This document shows positions 4,421 through 6,463 of a DNA stretch of 6,463 nt, in pieces (the stretch's first letter is position 1; each line of letters begins with the position of its first letter). The translations under genes were made by a program, and so were the position numbers. The notes under the pieces are model-generated. The model did no database searches. It saw only the letters and a list, made by a program, of their open reading frames with translations, and was not told where the DNA came from. Origin of the DNA: Sphingobacterium sp. UBA1575 (lineage in GTDB: Bacteria; Bacteroidota; Bacteroidia; Sphingobacteriales; Sphingobacteriaceae); contig DCOH01000002.1 in assembly GCA_002322865.1 (NCBI GenBank), forward strand, positions 291,834-298,296, written 5' to 3'.

Positions 4421-6172
4421 CTAATTAGCTTTTGATTTTCTGTCCTTTTTTAATCGGTTCAGATCATCTTCATATTTTTTCTGGATCTCTTTATACTCGT
4501 AGGAGTTATACAGCTCCTCCTTTTCTTTCACTTTTTGCTTCCATTCCTCACTCTGGAAATATTTCTCGATCTCTTTTCCGCCCTGTTCAATCTTTTGCAT
4601 CTTGTTTTTCCACTCCGGAGACTCAAAGTATATCTCGATATCCTTCGTTTGAGATTCAATTTCCTTTATCTGATTTTTCCAGTCATCGGATTCAAAGTAA
4701 ACCGTGATGTTATTTGCATGACCCATAACGTTTTCCATATGATCCTTCCATTCTTTACTGTTCAAAAACTTATTGATTTCCTTGGATGACATGTCCGCCC
4801 ATTTTTTATCCTTCATCAACTCGTTGATCTTTTCATTGGAGATATTGATGGAAGCTATTTTGTTTTTCCATTCGTCGGATTTGAAATAGTCGTTCACTTT
4901 AGCGGTTTTTTCCTGGATAGACTGCATCTGTTTTTTCCATTCTGGCGAATTGGTTAATTCAGCAATTTCTTTCGAGTTCTTCTCCATTTCTTTCATCGTC
5001 TTGCGAACATGGGCTGGCAGTTCCGTGGTATCCACGATTTCCCTGCTGTTGATGGTGATTTTGTTTACCGCATTTACAGGCTTGATCGTGTCTAAGCAAA
5101 CTTCAGCTGGCATAGGTTTCAGCGCTGCATGTGGTGCTGGTACCGTTGGTTCGATCAGTTCGATTTCTTCAGCAACACTTTGTTGCGCTGGTATCAGCAT
5201 CGCTAAGCTGATCATGGCAACTGAACTTGCCAAAACCGCTAGGAGTTGTTGTTTTACATTTCTATGGTTGGTTTCCATGTTGGTGATTCTTTTGATTCTT
5301 TGAAATAGGTGGTTTTTATTACCTGTTGCCGCCATACTTAGGGCAGGGGTATTCTTCAATCTTAATTCTTCCAATTCTACCAACGCTTTGGCATAATGGA
5401 TTGGCGTGCTGATCTGCTTCAACACCATATCGTCGCAGGCGTTTTCCCTTTCCTTTTCGATCATTTTGGATAAGGCCCAAACAAATGGATTGAAGAATAG
5501 GATGGTCTCCATGACTACTTTCAACAAGTTGAAGAGGTAATCCTGTCTTTTGATGTGTGCCAATTCATGTAGGATGATGGCTTCGACCTGTGTCGTATTC
5601 AGGTTGTTCACAAAGGCAATCGGGAAAAGAACGAAGGGCTTAAGAAATCCTACAGTCAATGGAACGGAAATATGCTTGGAAAGAAATATCGATACGCGTT
5701 TACTGATCTGCAGACTTTCCTTTGATTTGTTGAACAACAGGTTCCATTCTTTTGGAATGCTATCCAAGCCTGTATATTTTAATTGACGTAATTTAAGATA
5801 GCTGTTGCAGAGGATCAATACCTGGGTGATAAATCCGATAAGGTAAGCGGCTACCAAATAGGGGAACATACGTTCCAAGCTGAATGGGCTTCCTTCCTGG
5901 AAATTGATCGCGGGGATCATCTCTGGCGGAGTCGCTTGGTAGAGGTTCTGCATGGCTTTATATTTACTATAGTAAAATAGAAAGCTGATCATAAATCCTA
6001 AGAATATGCTGACTTGCAAGAGGAATGCAGTATTGTACTTTGCTGCTGCGCTTTGTTTTGGATTGATGAGCTTAATGATATTGACAAGAATATAGCATAT
6101 CGCTCCTAACCAGATGGAATGTAGGATGCTCCATCCCAAGGCTTGTATCAAGTTATATGTGGTAGTTTCCAT
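4421..6172 (-). CDS. BlaR1/MecR1-like M56 membrane metallopeptidase with a C-terminal 23-residue repeat domain
   Basis: This is a zinc membrane protease of family M56, the signalling partner of BlaI/MecI repressors. On activation it leads to repressor cleavage and derepression. The 583 residues show membrane helices at about 12-33, 48-69, 103-123 and 307-328. The gluzincin motif is HELAH (202-206), with E-R-E-N-A-C-D-D (241-248) supplying the probable third zinc ligand. The family segment SVPLTVGFLKPFVLFP (169-184) precedes it. After the fourth helix comes a Pro-rich linker (about 340-357). Then, instead of the penicillin-binding sensor of BlaR1, there is a highly charged helical region from about 390 to the end. 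It carries tryptophans at 412, 435, 458, 475, 498, 521 and 544, mostly in S-x-E-W-K. By topology this region should be extracytoplasmic. The start lies 29 bp after the blaI-like stop, so the two are one operon. The ligand sensed is unknown. Confidence 0.93.
   Translation of the reverse strand: METTTYNLIQALGWSILHSIWLGAICYILVNIIKLINPKQSAAAKYNTAFLLQVSIFLGFMISFLFYYSKYKAMQNLYQATPPEMIPAINFQEGSPFSLERMFPYLVAAYLIGFITQVLILCNSYLKLRQLKYTGLDSIPKEWNLLFNKSKESLQISKRVSIFLSKHISVPLTVGFLKPFVLFPIAFVNNLNTTQVEAIILHELAHIKRQDYLFNLLKVVMETILFFNPFVWALSKMIEKERENACDDMVLKQISTPIHYAKALVELEELRLKNTPALSMAATGNKNHLFQRIKRITNMETNHRNVKQQLLAVLASSVAMISLAMLIPAQQSVAEEIELIEPTVPAPHAALKPMPAEVCLDTIKPVNAVNKITINSREIVDTTELPAHVRKTMKEMEKNSKEIAELTNSPEWKKQMQSIQEKTAKVNDYFKSDEWKNKIASINISNEKINELMKDKKWADMSSKEINKFLNSKEWKDHMENVMGHANNITVYFESDDWKNQIKEIESQTKDIEIYFESPEWKNKMQKIEQGGKEIEKYFQSEEWKQKVKEKEELYNSYEYKEIQKKYEDDLNRLKKDRKSKAN
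4502..4963 (-). repeat. Coding tandem repeats of about 69 bp in the M56 peptidase gene
   Basis: Seven tryptophan codons at residues 412, 435, 458, 475, 498, 521 and 544 mark tandem units. Spacings are 23, 23, 17, 23, 23 and 23 residues. A typical unit reads S-x-E-W-K-x-x-(hydrophobic)-x-x-I, about nine polar residues, then I-x-x-Y-F. The third unit (458-474) is six residues short. The units differ at DNA level, so the array is old or under selection at protein level rather than freshly expanded. The composition (Lys, Glu, Gln, Asn) and heptad-like hydrophobics suggest long helices. Confidence 0.88.
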
Positions 6173-6201
6173 GGCTATTTATTTAATCGAATGGTGTAAA
6201 C

Positions 6202-6463
6202 CTATTTATTTTCCAAGTTTTTCAGGAATGCCTTGATTTCGTCCAGTTCTTTTTGGCTCGTTCTTTCATTGCCTAATGCCTGCATCACTAATCTGGCGGT
6301 TGAGCCGTTGTAAACCGAATCAATCATTTTATCCAGGAATTGTTCCTGGGTAGACTCTTTTTCAATTTCTGCTTTATATAGGTGTGTTTTGGAGCTGGTA
6401 TCTCTGCTCACCATACCTTTGTCGTGCATGATCTGCATGAGTTTTAATATGGTGGTATAGCCT
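6202..6463 (-). CDS. BlaI/MecI/CopY-family transcriptional repressor, 5' end outside the window
   Basis: This is a winged-helix repressor that normally binds its own operon promoter as a dimer and is inactivated when cleaved in response to its M56 partner. The open frame continues upstream of the internal ATG at 6436-6438 as GYTTILKL, which is the recognition-helix segment of the family, so that ATG is not the start. 86 complete codons are visible; full-length members are about 120-130 residues, so the first helices are missing. Seen: GYTTILKLMQIMHDKGMV (helix into wing), a polar wing ending in HLYKAE, then a C-terminal helical dimerisation region (FLDKMIDSVYNGSTARLVMQ) and a final helix after TSQKELDEI. 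It is 29 bp ahead of the M56 gene on the same strand. Its operator and promoter lie beyond the window. Confidence 0.93.
   Translation of the reverse strand, partial: GYTTILKLMQIMHDKGMVSRDTSSKTHLYKAEIEKESTQEQFLDKMIDSVYNGSTARLVMQALGNERTSQKELDEIKAFLKNLENK

Noticed and set aside
4502..4963. Possible CRISPR array or DNA-level satellite
   Set aside because: The periodicity is in protein sequence; the units vary at DNA level, there are no identical repeats with unique spacers, and the frame is open throughout.
4950..5303. Plus-strand hydrophobic open frame within the M56 gene
   Set aside because: The hydrophobic and serine-rich composition is a by-product of reading the complement of charged and membrane codons; the minus strand holds a clear protein.
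6202..6438. A 78-residue small protein starting at the ATG at 6436-6438
   Set aside because: The frame stays open to the window edge and the extra codons encode GYTTILKL, a conserved part of BlaI-family proteins, so this ATG is internal.

Overview
The window looks like chromosomal DNA from a Bacteroidota bacterium, most likely of the Sphingobacteriaceae (Sphingobacterium-like). The evidence is perfect TAnnTTTG promoter boxes, the absence of clear Shine-Dalgarno sites, a Bacteroidota-type MiaA variant, a peptide deformylase with an acidic loop, and a BlaI/BlaR1-like pair without a penicillin-sensor domain. The genus is inferred from recall of these families, not from a database search. No transposase, integrase, tRNA, rRNA or CRISPR array is visible.

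Layout. Bases 1-57 hold the edge of a short repeat cluster (GCAATGAC units) downstream of miaA. From 58 to 2962 three minus-strand genes run one after another: an uncharacterised 256-residue protein (2192-2962), a Gfo/Idh/MocA-family oxidoreductase (966-2138), and a miaA-type tRNA dimethylallyltransferase (58-987) that overlaps the oxidoreductase gene by 22 bp. A 78-bp divergent intergenic region (2963-3040) carries one TAnnTTTG box for each direction. Peptide deformylase def (3041-3628) lies on the plus strand and converges on a small TRIC/UPF0126 membrane protein gene (3701-4318, minus), with a bidirectional hairpin terminator between them. Upstream of that gene, also on the minus strand, lie an M56 (BlaR1/MecR1-like) membrane metallopeptidase gene (4421-6172) with its own terminator, and the 3' part of a BlaI/MecI-family repressor gene (6202 to beyond the window edge).

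How the genes fit together. def and miaA are translation-related housekeeping functions (N-terminal deformylation and tRNA A37 prenylation). blaI and the M56 gene form a classical repressor plus membrane-protease signalling pair. Its output half is standard, but the expected beta-lactam sensor domain is replaced by seven tryptophan-marked segments with a 23-residue period.

The two most interesting items are this repeat-bearing BlaR1-like protein and the 256-residue protein. The latter's last two thirds resemble a domain I recall from phage-encoded endonucleases, here in a stand-alone cellular gene divergent from def.
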